Assembly (NCBI RefSeq): GCF_029873635.1
Contig: NC_080422.1
Span: 1,716,001 to 1,780,000, forward strand
Direction: 5' to 3'
Length of the DNA: 64,000 nucleotides
Source: Malania oleifera
Lineage: Eukaryota; Streptophyta; Magnoliopsida; Santalales; Ximeniaceae
Numbering within the stretch: position 1 is the first letter of the stretch; each line of letters opens with the position of its first letter. The position numbers were made by a program, and so were the translations under genes. Below, piece after piece: positions 36,025 through 45,859 of this stretch. A model generated the notes under the pieces. It did no database searches. It had not been told where the DNA came from and was given only the letters and a program-made list of their open reading frames with translations.

Positions 36025-36587
36025 GTGTGTGCATTTAATTTTTTCATAATTTATTTATCGCACGTGTATGTTATATTGTGAATGCCGCGCATGATTTAAA
36101 TTTTCTCATGTTATATTTATATGCACGTTTGGAACTGCATAGACATACCCTAGGTTGTAAATACACTATTGTTAGATAAGCTAAACTTAGGAATAAATTT
36201 TAAAATTTCAATTCACCCCCCCTCTTGGGAATACACTAAAGCTAACACTTCCGTCATGTGGTTTAATATGAGTTATGGACAGGTGTCCCGATACCCCACT
36301 TTGGGTACGGGTTGGTATAGTTATGGTATCAGAGATTATGTATGGAGAATAGCACTCCGAGCCTCATCGGGTTCAGGGCGCTACATTACAACTAACAAAT
36401 AACTCATTTCTTAATTACAATTCATTTTATATTACCCTTTTTTTAAATCTACTAACTATTTCATATATAAAATGAATTTCCTTACTCTCCATTTTGAAAG
36501 CATGGATTTCAAAATTTATATTTGGTTTTGTGAAGATTTAAACAATAAATAATATAAAATTACACTAAATTTGTACTGAATCCGTAC

Positions 36588-36718
36588 AAAAAACTCATAC
36601 TCCAAATACTATCAATCTTGATGTCCACTTTTCATTTTCAAAAACTCATAGTCTATACGCATTTTTGAAGATGAAAAGTGGACATTAAGATTGATAGTAT
36701 TTGGAGTATGAGTTTTTT
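36588..36718. repeat. Near-perfect inverted repeat, 57-bp arms, 17-bp loop
   Basis: The left arm 36588-36644 (AAAAAACTCATACTCCAAAT...) and the right arm 36662-36718 are complementary at all but about two positions around the loop 36645-36661. As RNA this would form a long stable hairpin. The near identity of the arms points to a recent origin. A and A' differ here, so the fold arose in A' after the duplication or was lost from A. Confidence 0.85.
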
Positions 36719-37106
36719 TTGTGTGTATATATATAACACGTTTGTATTTTTAGAATTGCAGCTAGTCAAGTTACTTGGATGAAGTTAAGTCTCAAGATCA
36801 TTTTTTTTTTTATATAAAAATAGTGATTGACATTTGAGAAAGTATGTATTTTTTTTTTTTTGAAATATAAGGGATCTTCTAACATTCCTTTTATGACTTT
36901 CTTTAAATTTAATTAATTTTAACAGTTTGATTTAGCTCGATTCTATTTAAATTTTACTCAATTTGAAGTTAATTTTTAACTTGTTCACTTGACTTCTAGT
37001 TTCATAATATTTCTCTCAAAGTTTAATTAAATTTAATAGTTTTCTTCACACATTTCCCCCACACACCCCCCCCCCCCCCCCCCCCAACATCACTTCACTT
37101 CACTTC

Positions 37107-37319
37107 ATGGCAAAGCTAACCCTTATTCTACTATTCTCTCTAAAAAGCCTTCTATTTTTTTATCAAGCATGTAGAGCTGCAAGCAATAACAAGGCATCAG
37201 GTCTCAACCAAAGAGATGTGGGATCAAAAAACTTTTCTTGTTTTATTATTATTTTTATTATATATATATATACATATTTTTATTTCAAAATCAAATCAAA
37301 ATTAATCAATTTAAGTTAA
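37107..37319 (+). pseudogene. Secreted-peptide-like gene start (first-exon remnant?)
   Basis: A 70-codon ORF begins MAKLTLILLFSLKSLLFF, a lysine followed by a strongly hydrophobic stretch ending near ACRA (residues 21-24). This looks like a signal peptide. A polar segment (ASNNKASGLNQRDVGSKNFS, residues 25-44) follows. After about residue 44 the frame runs into AT-rich sequence coding only Ile, Tyr, Phe and Lys, so the natural exon probably ended there. The ACATCACTTCACTTC leader looks like a plant 5' UTR. I do not recognise the family, and no downstream exon was found before the CIPK gene. It could be a live small gene, but a duplicated and truncated first exon is more likely. Confidence 0.35.
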
Positions 37320-37370
37320 GATTTTAAGAACATGCACTCAAATGAAAAAGTTTAAGCCAATGCCAAGCAA

Positions 37371-37844
37371 GATTTAATTTTATTTTTTGACAAAAGATAT
37401 TAATCTGTCTTAAGATTTTAAAGATTTCAAGAACCCTCCAAATTTCAAAAATTTCAAAAACCTCACAAGCTCTTGTATTTTATAAAAAGATAAATGTTTT
37501 TTAAGAAAAGTTCTGTACTTTTTTGACAAATGTAATGAGAGATTTGTATCTTTTTAATAAACCCAAGGAGAGATTTGTGATATTTTTAAAACTTAAGCAA
37601 AAGTCTATGACATTTTTGAAACTTCAGGTGGGTATTTTTTATTTTTTATTCTTAAAAAAAAAAATTTCTTGTTTTTGTGTTTTTTGTTTTTTTGTTTTAT
37701 AATTGTTGTTTTTGTTTTTGCTGTTTTGGTTTTTGTGTTTATTTATTTTTGTGGTTGCCGGATAGGCGTGTTAATAACCTAACAGTTAACACCGACAGAC
37801 ACGCGCGTCCTCTTTATACGTGTCTCCAAATTCTGGATTTGTAC
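37371..37844 (+). promoter_or_regulatory. CIPK upstream region with CGCG and ABRE-like motifs
   Basis: AT- and T-rich DNA, then a GC-richer stretch close to the inferred leader. ACGCGC (37801) fits the CGCG box bound by CAMTA Ca2+/calmodulin-linked factors, ACGTGTC (37818) fits an ABA-response element core, AACAGTTA (37781) resembles a MYB site, and TTTATAC (37813) could be the TATA box. Such motifs are short and common, so the assignment is tentative. Confidence 0.35.
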
Positions 37845-37995
37845 TTTCAACTAATTTTGTAATCGTGGAAGCTGAGAGAGCATTCAAAAGCAAAAGCGTT
37901 CCGCAAATTCTTCATCTGTGGATATATTTGTAGATAGACACATGCAGTAAGAGATTTCTCGGTGCTTCTTTTTGTTGTTTCTTGCTCGGCGGAAG
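37845..37995 (+). other. CIPK non-coding first exon (5' UTR), predicted
   Basis: The leader is inferred from a good donor, CGGCGGAAG followed by GTAATT (GT at 37996), the TATA-like motif upstream, and purine-rich sequence free of repeats. The transcription start is not determined; 37845 is an estimate. Confidence 0.45.
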
Positions 37996-39946
37996 GTAAT
38001 TCTACCTCAATCTGCAAATTTTTCGTCATAAATTAGGTCTATTGTGGTGGGATTTGGCTTTGGGTTGAGTTTGATTTCAGATTTCTCAGTTTTAACTTTC
38101 TTTATGGTAATCCGAGCTGGGTGTTTGGCTTATTTGTCTGCTGATCTGATTACTTTTCGTTATCCGTGTTTAATTATTTATCTTGATGCGCTGGTTTATG
38201 AGATCTATGGAATATAGGGATCCTTGTTGAGTTATTGAGGGTTTCTGAAGATAATCGCCCGTTGCTCATGGGATGTTAAGAAAGTGCATTGAATTTAAAT
38301 TATTTTATGTGTAAATTTATAGTTATTATCTGGATTTGATCATCTGCATGCTCAAAAAACAAAATTCCCTCTTTTTTCCCAGTTTGATTTCTTTTCATCC
38401 AAAAAGATTCGTCTTTTCTTTGAACTAAAAGTTTTATCGTTTATCAGTAATTTGTTGAATATCTTGTATCTCCCTCCCTTGGGTGAATTTGAAATTGGGA
38501 GAATTTGAAGAAATTTCAATACAGAGTCGTATGAAAATTTAATTTCACACTCATGGCCTTAAATTCATATTCACAAACTCAACCTATATCTTCTTACTTT
38601 TAGATGAATTTTCTGTAAACCCCCTCTCCTCCCCCACCCCCCCCCCCCCCCCTTTTCGGAAGTTTGGAGGCGTCTAATCTCTACCTTCACAGTTCACACT
38701 GAGTTCTCACATATATTTTTTTTCTTTATTTTTTGAATTAACTGCTGGAGTGTTACAATTAGTATTTTAGACAATAATATGAAATTGTCCTTGGGCATAT
38801 TGGACTTAGTGAAATGGATAGTTGCAGGCTTGGCCATTTCATAGTCTCATTTTCTGCTGAGGAATAAAAGCAGGGGTTCATTTGGTGTTAGCAGAAAGTA
38901 TATAACATCGTTGGCTTTGTGTTCTCAGCTTAAGAATGTTGGGATTTTCAAAATTACGAGTAATATTTATATACTTTACCCACCTCTGTGATCGGAATTT
39001 AGCTTTCTTCTTTTATTTAGTAGTGATGTTCCACTCTATTGTTTTAGAGGGGTAGCCTTGACCCAATGGTAAGGGTGTTATTCCCAAGCGTCAAGTTCAC
39101 TTGGTTAAGTTGAGGACATGACCTCTCTAAATGGGGAGGTAATGTGGCATACATCATACCTTTCCCCAAACCTCTGACAATGGTTTGGGAGACTTGGTGT
39201 TGCATTTTAGTTTTTAGTTTTCAACAAGGATTTTGAATGTTAAAAGACAGTTGTTCCTCACATGTTTTTTCTCTTCTTTTTCTAATTATATTTTCTTTCC
39301 ATGATACAGTGTGCATTCTTCTTTATTTATTTCTCCACTTACCTATGGTTCTATAGTTTAGGACAGACAGCCTTATTTTTCTACATCATTATATTTTGTA
39401 ATTGAGGCTCATTGCTATGCAAGAAGTTGGCTACATGTTGGCAAATTTAGCGTGTAGATGATAACTTCTCTACTACTTTTTCTCCTTATTTTCTTATGAT
39501 CATAAGCATCGTCCTTTCTATGTGTCCAGGTTCTAATTCTGTGGGTATCATCAAAGTAAATTCTTGGCTGTATGGGGAGTCCTTCGGTTGTTTTCCTGTA
39601 GTTTCTTCTGCATACCTCTGTTGATATTTGAAAGAGAAAATCCAGGGAATGCTGAAAGATGTGCCATAGCATTCATAGTTCTTCCTTAGAACTCCATGAT
39701 GATGTTGCATTCCTTGAGTTGCCCATTTTCATCCTAGATGAGATTGGAAATATAAATCACAGCTCATTCACTCTCTGCTTTCAAAAGCATAATGGGCCAA
39801 CAGAGTATATAATGCCTGTTGTGTTAGTACAGGACCTTTGTGAAGATGGTTGAGTAGCTTCTACTTTGCAAAACTCCTAGACTGTAAGTAGCGTGTATTA
39901 TATTAACAGAGAAGAGTTGTATTGTGTTATGCATTTGGATTTGTAG
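37996..39946 (+). other. CIPK leader intron (~1.95 kb), predicted
   Basis: From the donor GTAATT (37996) to the acceptor TTTGTAG (AG at 39945-39946), which lies 6 nt before the kinase ATG. The interior is T-rich, holds a C tract near 38632-38652, a SINE (39048-39204), and a 64-codon ORF at 39659-39853 without family features. Introns just before the ATG are common in plant signalling genes and often raise expression. Confidence 0.5.
39048..39204 (+). mobile_element. tRNA-derived SINE (Au-SINE-like), decayed
   Basis: GGGGTAGCCTTGACCCAATGG followed by TAAGGG matches the 5' end of the widespread plant tRNA-related SINE, whose A box lies in TAGC..., and a weaker B-box region follows near 39110. 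The element ends around GACTTGGTGTTGCA and is flanked by TTTTAG on both sides (39042-39047 and 39205-39210), a likely target duplication. It sits in the leader intron of the CIPK gene in the sense orientation. Confidence 0.55.
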
Positions 39947-39952
39947 CTCAAA

Positions 39953-41401
39953 ATGGAAAATAAAGGAAGTGTGTTGATGCAAAAATATGAATTAGGTAGA
40001 TTGCTGGGTCAAGGTACCTTCGCTAAGGTTTACTATGCAAGGAGTCTCAAAACTAACCAGAGCATGGCCATTAAAGTAATAGATAAAGAAAAGGTTACGA
40101 GGGTTGGGCTTATCAATCAGATCAAGCGAGAAATATCTATTATGAGACTGGTTACACATCCTAATATTGTGCAGTTATATGAGGTCATGGCTACCAAAAG
40201 TAAGATCTACTTTGTGATGGAATATGCTAGAGGCGGGGAGCTCTTTGACAAGGTGGCTAAAGGAAGGCTAAAGGAGGAGGTTGCACGAAAGTATTTTCAA
40301 CAGCTGATCAATGCCGTTGACTTCTGTCATAGCAGGGGTGTTTATCACCGAGATTTGAAACCAGAAAACTTACTGTTAGATGAGAATGAGAATCTGAAGG
40401 TCTCTGATTTTGGGTTAAGTGCCCTTGCTGAATCAAAGCACCAAGATGGGCTACTCCACACCACCTGTGGAACACCTGCTTATGTTGCTCCTGAAGTGAT
40501 TAATAGGAAAGGCTATGATGGGGCAAAAGCTGATATTTGGTCCTGTGGGGTGGTCTTATATGTCTTATTGGCTGGTTATCTCCCATTTCATGACAGTAAT
40601 TTGATAGAAATGTATCGAAAAATTGGCAGAGCAGAGTTCAAATGCCCTAATTGGTTCCCATCTGAAGTTCGCAAGCTGCTGAGAAGGATATTGGATCCGA
40701 ACCCCAATACAAGAATTTCCATTGACAAAATTAAGGAAAATTCCTGGTTCAGAAGGGGATTGAAATCCAAACAGACAAAAACTGAAACTGAAAGCAAGAA
40801 CAGAGCTCCTGAAACTATGGATGGTGGTGACCCCATTGAGAATAGCAGTGTGGCTGCTGAGACAAAACCAGAGGTGGCTAGACCTTCAAACTTGAATGCA
40901 TTTGATATCATCTCCCTTTCAGCTGGGTTTGATTTGTCAGGCTTGTTTGAGGATAATTATCGTAAAAGAGAAGCTAGATTTACATGCAGGAAGTCTGCAT
41001 CAGTCATCATCTCTAAGCTGGAAGAAATCGCTAAGCGGCTTAGGTTTAAAATTGGGAAGAAGGATGCAGGTTTGATGAAATTGGAGGGATTGAAGGAAGG
41101 CAGAAAGGGAAAATTGTCCATTGATGCAGAGATATTTGAGATCACTCCAAGTTTTCATTTGGTGGAGATGAAGAAATCTAGTGGAGATACATTGGAATAC
41201 CAGAAGATAATAAAAGAGGATATAAGGCCTGCTCTCCAAGATATTGTTTGGGATTGGCAAGGTGATCATCAGCAGCAACAGCAAGAGCAACAGGAGTCAC
41301 AGCAGGAGGAGCAACAGCAGCAGCAGCAACAGGAGTTACAGCAGGAGGAGCAGATGCAGCAGCTACAGCAGCAGTTGCAGCACCAGGAACAGTTCTCTTG
41401 A
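39953..41401 (+). CDS. CIPK2-like: CBL-interacting protein kinase, CIPK2/CIPK10-like (SnRK3)
   Basis: An uninterrupted 482-residue Ser/Thr kinase of the SnRK3 family. These kinases are bound and activated by calcineurin-B-like Ca2+ sensors and phosphorylate channels, transporters and other stress-signalling targets, often at the plasma membrane or tonoplast. Kinase domain about residues 12-266: glycine loop [10 protein letters not shown] (17-26), ATP lysine K41, E60, catalytic HRD at 132-134, DFG at 152-154, activation loop to APE at 179-181. The regulatory half has the NAF motif (N315-A316-F317, in NAFDIISLS) that binds CBL and autoinhibits, then a phosphatase-interaction segment (about 337-357). 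The coding part lacks introns, as in the intron-poor CIPK clade. MENKGSVL and [14 protein letters not shown] resemble Arabidopsis CIPK2 from memory; CIPK10 is the other candidate. The C-terminus (about 440-482) is unusually rich in Q and E. Confidence 0.93.
   Translation: MENKGSVLMQKYELGRLLGQGTFAKVYYARSLKTNQSMAIKVIDKEKVTRVGLINQIKREISIMRLVTHPNIVQLYEVMATKSKIYFVMEYARGGELFDKVAKGRLKEEVARKYFQQLINAVDFCHSRGVYHRDLKPENLLLDENENLKVSDFGLSALAESKHQDGLLHTTCGTPAYVAPEVINRKGYDGAKADIWSCGVVLYVLLAGYLPFHDSNLIEMYRKIGRAEFKCPNWFPSEVRKLLRRILDPNPNTRISIDKIKENSWFRRGLKSKQTKTETESKNRAPETMDGGDPIENSSVAAETKPEVARPSNLNAFDIISLSAGFDLSGLFEDNYRKREARFTCRKSASVIISKLEEIAKRLRFKIGKKDAGLMKLEGLKEGRKGKLSIDAEIFEITPSFHLVEMKKSSGDTLEYQKIIKEDIRPALQDIVWDWQGDHQQQQQEQQESQQEEQQQQQQQELQQEEQMQQLQQQLQHQEQFS
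41266..41395 (+). repeat. CAG/CAA/GAG codon repeat, CIPK tail
   Basis: The last 43 or so codons of the CIPK are almost all glutamine or glutamate, built from imperfect CAG, CAA and GAG triplets with a duplicated block (CAGCAGGAGGAGCA twice, near 41298 and 41340). The imperfect pattern suggests replication-slippage growth followed by point changes. Confidence 0.85.
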
Positions 41402-41715
41402 AGATTTTCTCATGGCATTCTATGTTTGTACATTGTTTTATATGTGCCCTTTATTAATATGTTATGCTTGTCCTTATGGGCATGGGATCTCAATTTAAAT
41501 AGCTTCCTTTTTTTTTTTTTCATGTATGAGTGCTTCTTGATTTTATTATGTAAGAGTATGCCATCAAATACAATTTGTCCTTTCGTGATTGTTTTCGTTG
41601 TAACATTTTGACAGCCTTCGTTCTCTCTTTCTTGCTTTCATCGTGACCTTATTATGGCCATGTGTTTCTCTCTTTTACTGTTGCTGATAAATAAACAAAT
41701 TGTCAATGTTTTGTA
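41402..41715 (+). terminator. CIPK 3' UTR and possible poly(A) signal
   Basis: T-rich sequence follows the TGA stop at 41399-41401. An AATAAA lies at 41690-41695 in a TTGCTGATAAATAAACAAAT context, followed by a TTGT-rich stretch. The true cleavage site cannot be fixed from sequence. Confidence 0.4.
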
Positions 41716-43587
41716 GAATTAAATATTACCTAGAACTGTTATAATGCTGAATGCGTGCATGAAAAATTTGGTACCTCATCATATTATTATTAGATAATTA
41801 GGGGCCTTTTCTGATCTTGACTAGAGCAGCAATACTTTCATGTGGATTCTAAGTTTACTGAAAAAAAGAATGTATAGAACAGCTGAATTAGCTGAAGTAT
41901 TCAAAATTATACTAATTCTGGATCCTCAGTGGTTCTTCTTGCCTACACTAAACTGAGACAGCAGTTATGTTATCCTGTGATTGATGGCATTGACCAGCAC
42001 ACTCATTTTGACGCTAATGATATCTCAAGTTGTCTCCCTGCCTTCCCTATTGGATCAAAATAGGGGTTGAAATTTTAGTTTGGATAAAAATAATTTTGAC
42101 TTTTCCCTGCAAATTTTGCTTAAAAGCCTGGAGTTCTGGACATACTATCAGAATTAGGGCATGCCACTTTGTGTACTAGAAAACTTGGATGGTTTCATTT
42201 TGTTTATAGGAGGATGCTTCCTCTGCTGGTCAATGGAAAGCAAGACAATGCCGTAATGAGTTGCGCCAAACCTGCTTAGACACTGCTACGCGTGGCCCAT
42301 TATATGCAATGAGCTTTAAATTTTTTGTTGCTTTATGGAAATTTCCATCCAGTTTTTCTACCTTATCTCGTTTTATGGAAGTTTCTATCCAGTTTCCCAT
42401 GTTTGGAAGCTTAAATTTCAAATCGTGAATTTTGATTTGTAAATTTTTTGTATAAATCAATGCTTCAAACGCTAGGAGGATTGAAGGATTGGTGGGAAAT
42501 ATGAAGGCTTGTGGTGACTATTCTATGTGGGGTTGGTGTGAACATCATCTCTAATATTCTAAAGGGGATTTTCTCTTGTCTCGATGATTATTTTAAAATA
42601 CTTCTTTAATTGTCTACAATTATTTTAAAATACTCTTATAATTATGTTAAATTTATCTCTATAACTACTGATAATTATTTTAAAATATCTCAATAATGAC
42701 TTATAACTATTCCAAAATGTCTTTATATTATTTATTTTTTATTATTTTTTTATCACTTTTAAAAATAAAGAGCTTGGAGCACGCGCATCATGCGTGCGAA
42801 TGGCTAGCTTTTAATTGGTAAATTTCTCAAACCAAAAAAAAAAAAAAGGAGTTTGGCTGGGGAGAAGTGGAACTAGAAAGTGAAAGGAAATGAGTTTCTC
42901 TCCATTTTTCTTGTTTGGATCAAAGAAAATGGAGGGAGTGGTAGAGATAAATGAAAGGGCAAAAAATGTGCAAAATGAAAAAAAAAAAAATTCCTAGATT
43001 GGACGAAGATGGGAGAAATTATTCAAAAAAGATTAAACTCCTCCAGATAATTTTAAAAAATAACACTGGGATTTTTGCTAAGTAATAATTGATTTTTTTT
43101 TCCTCTTACTATGTTTTGATGGAGAAAATCTTGTTTATTTTCTTTTCTTTTACATCATACACATGGAATGGATTGGAGTTTTTTATGGAAATATTTAAAA
43201 TAAAATAATATAAATATAAAAATAGGATAATTGGACCAAAAATTACCAAAATATACTTAATCAACTTTTGAAAAGTCAATTTCAATATATTTAATTAAAG
43301 TTTTAAAATGTCAGGAACCAACTCTTGGAAAATCATTTTCCATATTAGAATAATATAAAAAAAGTTTGATGGTCAAAAGTGACTTTCAAAAGTCGATTTC
43401 AGTAAAATAAAAATATATATAAAAAAGTTAGTTATTATTTAATAATAGAATTTTAGCCGCCAAATATATGACGCAATAAGGCACACGTAATTGAACATTT
43501 AACATCAATAACATATATATTTACATTAGTATGGCATAATAATATTTGTTTTAATAAAATTATGGCATAATAATATGATATTCCTAG
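41716..43587. other. Intergenic DNA downstream of CIPK
   Basis: No convincing gene. At 42530-42730 there is a degenerate AT-rich repetition built on AATTATTTTAAAATA (about four loosely spaced occurrences), and poly(A) tracts lie at 42835-42848 and 42979-42990. Otherwise nothing is recognised. The segment ends where gypsy element E3 begins. Confidence 0.5.
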
Positions 43588-45531
43588 TTTAAGAACCCGA
43601 CCCGAGAATTTTGAATTAAATAAATAAGAAAAGGAAAGAAAATTTAAAAAGGTAAAATCAACGGGGCTCGTCGACGAGGCTCCTTCTCTCGTCGACGAAG
43701 TCCCTTCCACAGCTTGGCGACGAGATTCAGAGGTTCGTCGACGAGTGAGTACCGAGAGATTTTGGGAATTCTGAAATCTCAAGCTCGTCGACGAGGCCAA
43801 CTCTGTTGTCAACGAACTCCCTTCTCATGCTCGTCGACGAGGACGTTGTCTCGTCGACGAGGCTAGTCAGGTCAACCAAGTCATAAATATTCTATTCATT
43901 GCTTAGTTTCTAAGAAAATTAAGATTCTCTCTCTCTCTCAAAGATTCGGGCTATCTGTTACCCAAATCGATGATCCGACGTTGCTATGTGGATCGGGGGA
44001 GGAATCTCTACGTTTATAGTGGATTGGACCTTCGTTCCGAGGATTTTCGGATTTTGTTCCAAAATCAAGGTAAGAATCCGATTTCGTTTTTGGTTCGATT
44101 GATATGTAATAGATAGGATAATATTGAAGTTGTGTTCTTCGATTTTTAAGTTTTGAGAACTCGGTTCGCTATTTTGGAGTTATTTAGTTTGCGTTTTGAT
44201 TTTTGGGAAAAGGTAAGAAATTTCTGTTTATTTCAGTTATTTTGTAATCTGAATCGGTAAAAATGTGATTTATGATTATACGAATGTTTTGACTACTTAT
44301 TTGGGAAAATCTATGAGGTGAAATTACGGGATTTTCGGGTTTACAATTTTGGGAAAAATTGGGAGTTTTGGGTATCATCTCCGTTTCTGTTGGAAAACTA
44401 TATATTTGGTTAAACTTTACTATAGAGATGACCGTACCTTTGATTATTTTAAATTGTATTTTCAGAATATCTAATATAAGATTGTTTGTTTACCCAAATA
44501 AGTGTGGAATGAGCTGATATATATTAAATGATGTGTTTTGTGAAAAAAGTGTGTCAGTTAACTACTGTAGGCTGTGAATGATGTATTTTGTGAAAAAGCG
44601 TGTCGGTTGACTACCGTAGGTTGTGTGTAATTGAAATATGATATAGGAACATGAGTTCCAAATTGTTCCAGGTTTTATGAAAATGCCAAGTCGGGATAAA
44701 ACCAAAGGCCTAGGACAATCGAAGCGTGCTGATTAACAACCAAAGGCTGAGATATGAGGCGTGCCGAAATAATACTGTAGGCGGCCAAGTCGGTTAACTA
44801 CTGTAGGCTTAGAAATTCGGCTTGAGGCCGAGGGTGTGAAATACCAGCTATGATTCTTGTTGGTCACCGAAGGGTATGAGTTTGTACCATGTTTGCACCG
44901 GTTGAACGCTATGGGGCTTTGGCTACGCCAGGTTAGTAAAGGCGCCGTGTCGTGTGGCTGGCTTAGGCCGAAAAGTGTGACGACACTAGACTGGGGTGTT
45001 TTGGTGAGATGTATACTGGAACTGTATTGTGAAAATACTAAAATTGTGAAATGTTTATGTTTTACTGTTGAATTAACACTCATGTGCCACACACTGATAT
45101 AACCTGTTTCTCCCTTACTGAGAGGTGTCTTACCCCAATCATACAAATGTTTTTCAGGTCCTCCGAGTAGCCGACCCTAGCATTCTAGTGTTCCAGGAGC
45201 GTGGGTGTTGGTTAGCACTGTTTAGGTACTGGTGCGAGTACTGAACCATGGTCGGGGTGTCATTTTGGGTTATGTAGATACCCAGGGATTATGTTTTGTA
45301 TTATGGGACTAGATCCTAATGTTGTATAGACTTTGGTATGGTTTTTGAATGTATTAGGTTGAATTTTCCACTGCGTATATGTATTGTGTATGTGATGATG
45401 GATAGGGTATACGTGAACCCTACAGGGTTGGACCCTTATATTATGTAGTATCATGGATGTTGTATGATACAAACACAGGTTAGGTTACTAAATCACATTC
45501 TAGGTCCTATTTTCGGGTTCGGGGTGTGACA
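43588..45531 (+). repeat. E3 5' LTR
   Basis: 1.94-kb LTR related to the E1 LTR. TCGTCGACGA array 43668-43865 with several exact copies; TATA-like ATAAATAT at 43883; CT run at 43924-43940; donor-like GTAAG sites at about 44069 and 44213; three copies of a TAACTACTGTAGGC-type motif (44547-44815); conserved CTTACTGAGAGGTGTC block from 45113; acceptor-like TTTTTCAG ending at 45157; end TTCGGGGTGTGACA. Confidence 0.85.
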
Positions 45532-45534
45532 CCT

Positions 45535-45546
45535 TGGTATTAGAGC
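45535..45546 (+). other. E3 primer-binding site (tRNA-Met type)
   Basis: A close match to TGGTATCAGAGC, 3 nt after the LTR end. Same primer class as the other elements. Confidence 0.85.
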
Positions 45547-45859
45547 TAACTAGGTTGTTAGGTCCTGTAGACTTGGTTAGGCATGGTTTTGTGAACATAT
45601 CAGAGTATAGGATGTAGGAAATGGGTAGAGTAGGTAGAGGGTTGTCTTGTAGCTAGACAGAGACTCATTGATAGTGTTTTGTGTTTTTCCTGGAATGACA
45701 ATTTCAATAAAATCATGGCAAACCATTGATGGTTTCATGTTTGTGTGGTGGGGCAGACCTGGACTTGAGAGTCTAGAAGTTAACATGATTATCCTGCAAT
45801 GATTGTGTTAAATGTGCTATGATATAGGAATGTTAATATATTCCTATACTATTTTCAGA

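Larger units (their letters stand above)
32185..36247 (+). mobile_element. C2: copia solo LTR (SIRE/Maximus-like), split by S4
   Basis: Starts TGTTGACCTG and ends AAAGCTAACA, between identical CTTCC duplications (32180-32184 and 36248-36252). LTR pieces are 32185-34068 and 36030-36247, about 2.1 kb together, with gypsy solo LTR S4 between them. It shares with C1 and C3 the AATTTTGATAATGACAAAT start block, the GGCAGGGACATAGGC block and the CTCTTGGGA terminal region. TATAAAT lies at 33125. No internal region is attached. Confidence 0.88.
31416..36385 (+). mobile_element. F1: gypsy LTR fragment, split by copia LTR C2
   Basis: Two pieces (31416-32184 and 36253-36385) form the 3' part of a gypsy LTR related to S1 and S4. 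Shared features are GTACGGTACCATTGCTA, CCCACCTACGGGCCGCACAA, the block CTTACTGAGTCTCACTCC (31951), CTCTAGGGCAGGG, and a GGGTTCAGGGCGCTACA end at 36385. Its 5' part is not present, and no target duplication can be identified. It sits exactly between the two copies of the duplicated host segment. Copia LTR C2 lies inside it with a perfect CTTCC duplication, so F1 is the older of the two. Confidence 0.7.
36386..37370 (+). repeat. Duplicate copy A' of host segment
   Basis: Direct repeat of 30530-31415, at a guess 85-90% alike by eye. It starts immediately after the end of the F1 LTR. It contains an inverted repeat (36588-36718) absent from copy A, long C tracts (37064-37085), and the start of a small ORF (37107). 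Confidence 0.75.

Noticed and set aside
37064-37085. Long C tract near copy A' as a structural signal (G4 on the minus strand)
   Set aside because: Pure C runs of this length are often sequencing or assembly artefacts and another occurs at 38632-38652; not enough to propose a function.
39659-39853. 64-residue ORF before the CIPK
   Set aside because: Lies inside the predicted leader intron, out of frame with the kinase, no recognisable domain. A small uORF or exon cannot be excluded.
41000-41498. ORFs on the opposite strand and alternative frame of the CIPK tail
   Set aside because: Shadow frames of the kinase coding sequence and its CAG/CAA repeat.
44733-45146. 137-residue minus-strand ORF in the E3 LTR
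   Set aside because: Antisense to the conserved LTR block and not kept in the related E1 LTRs.
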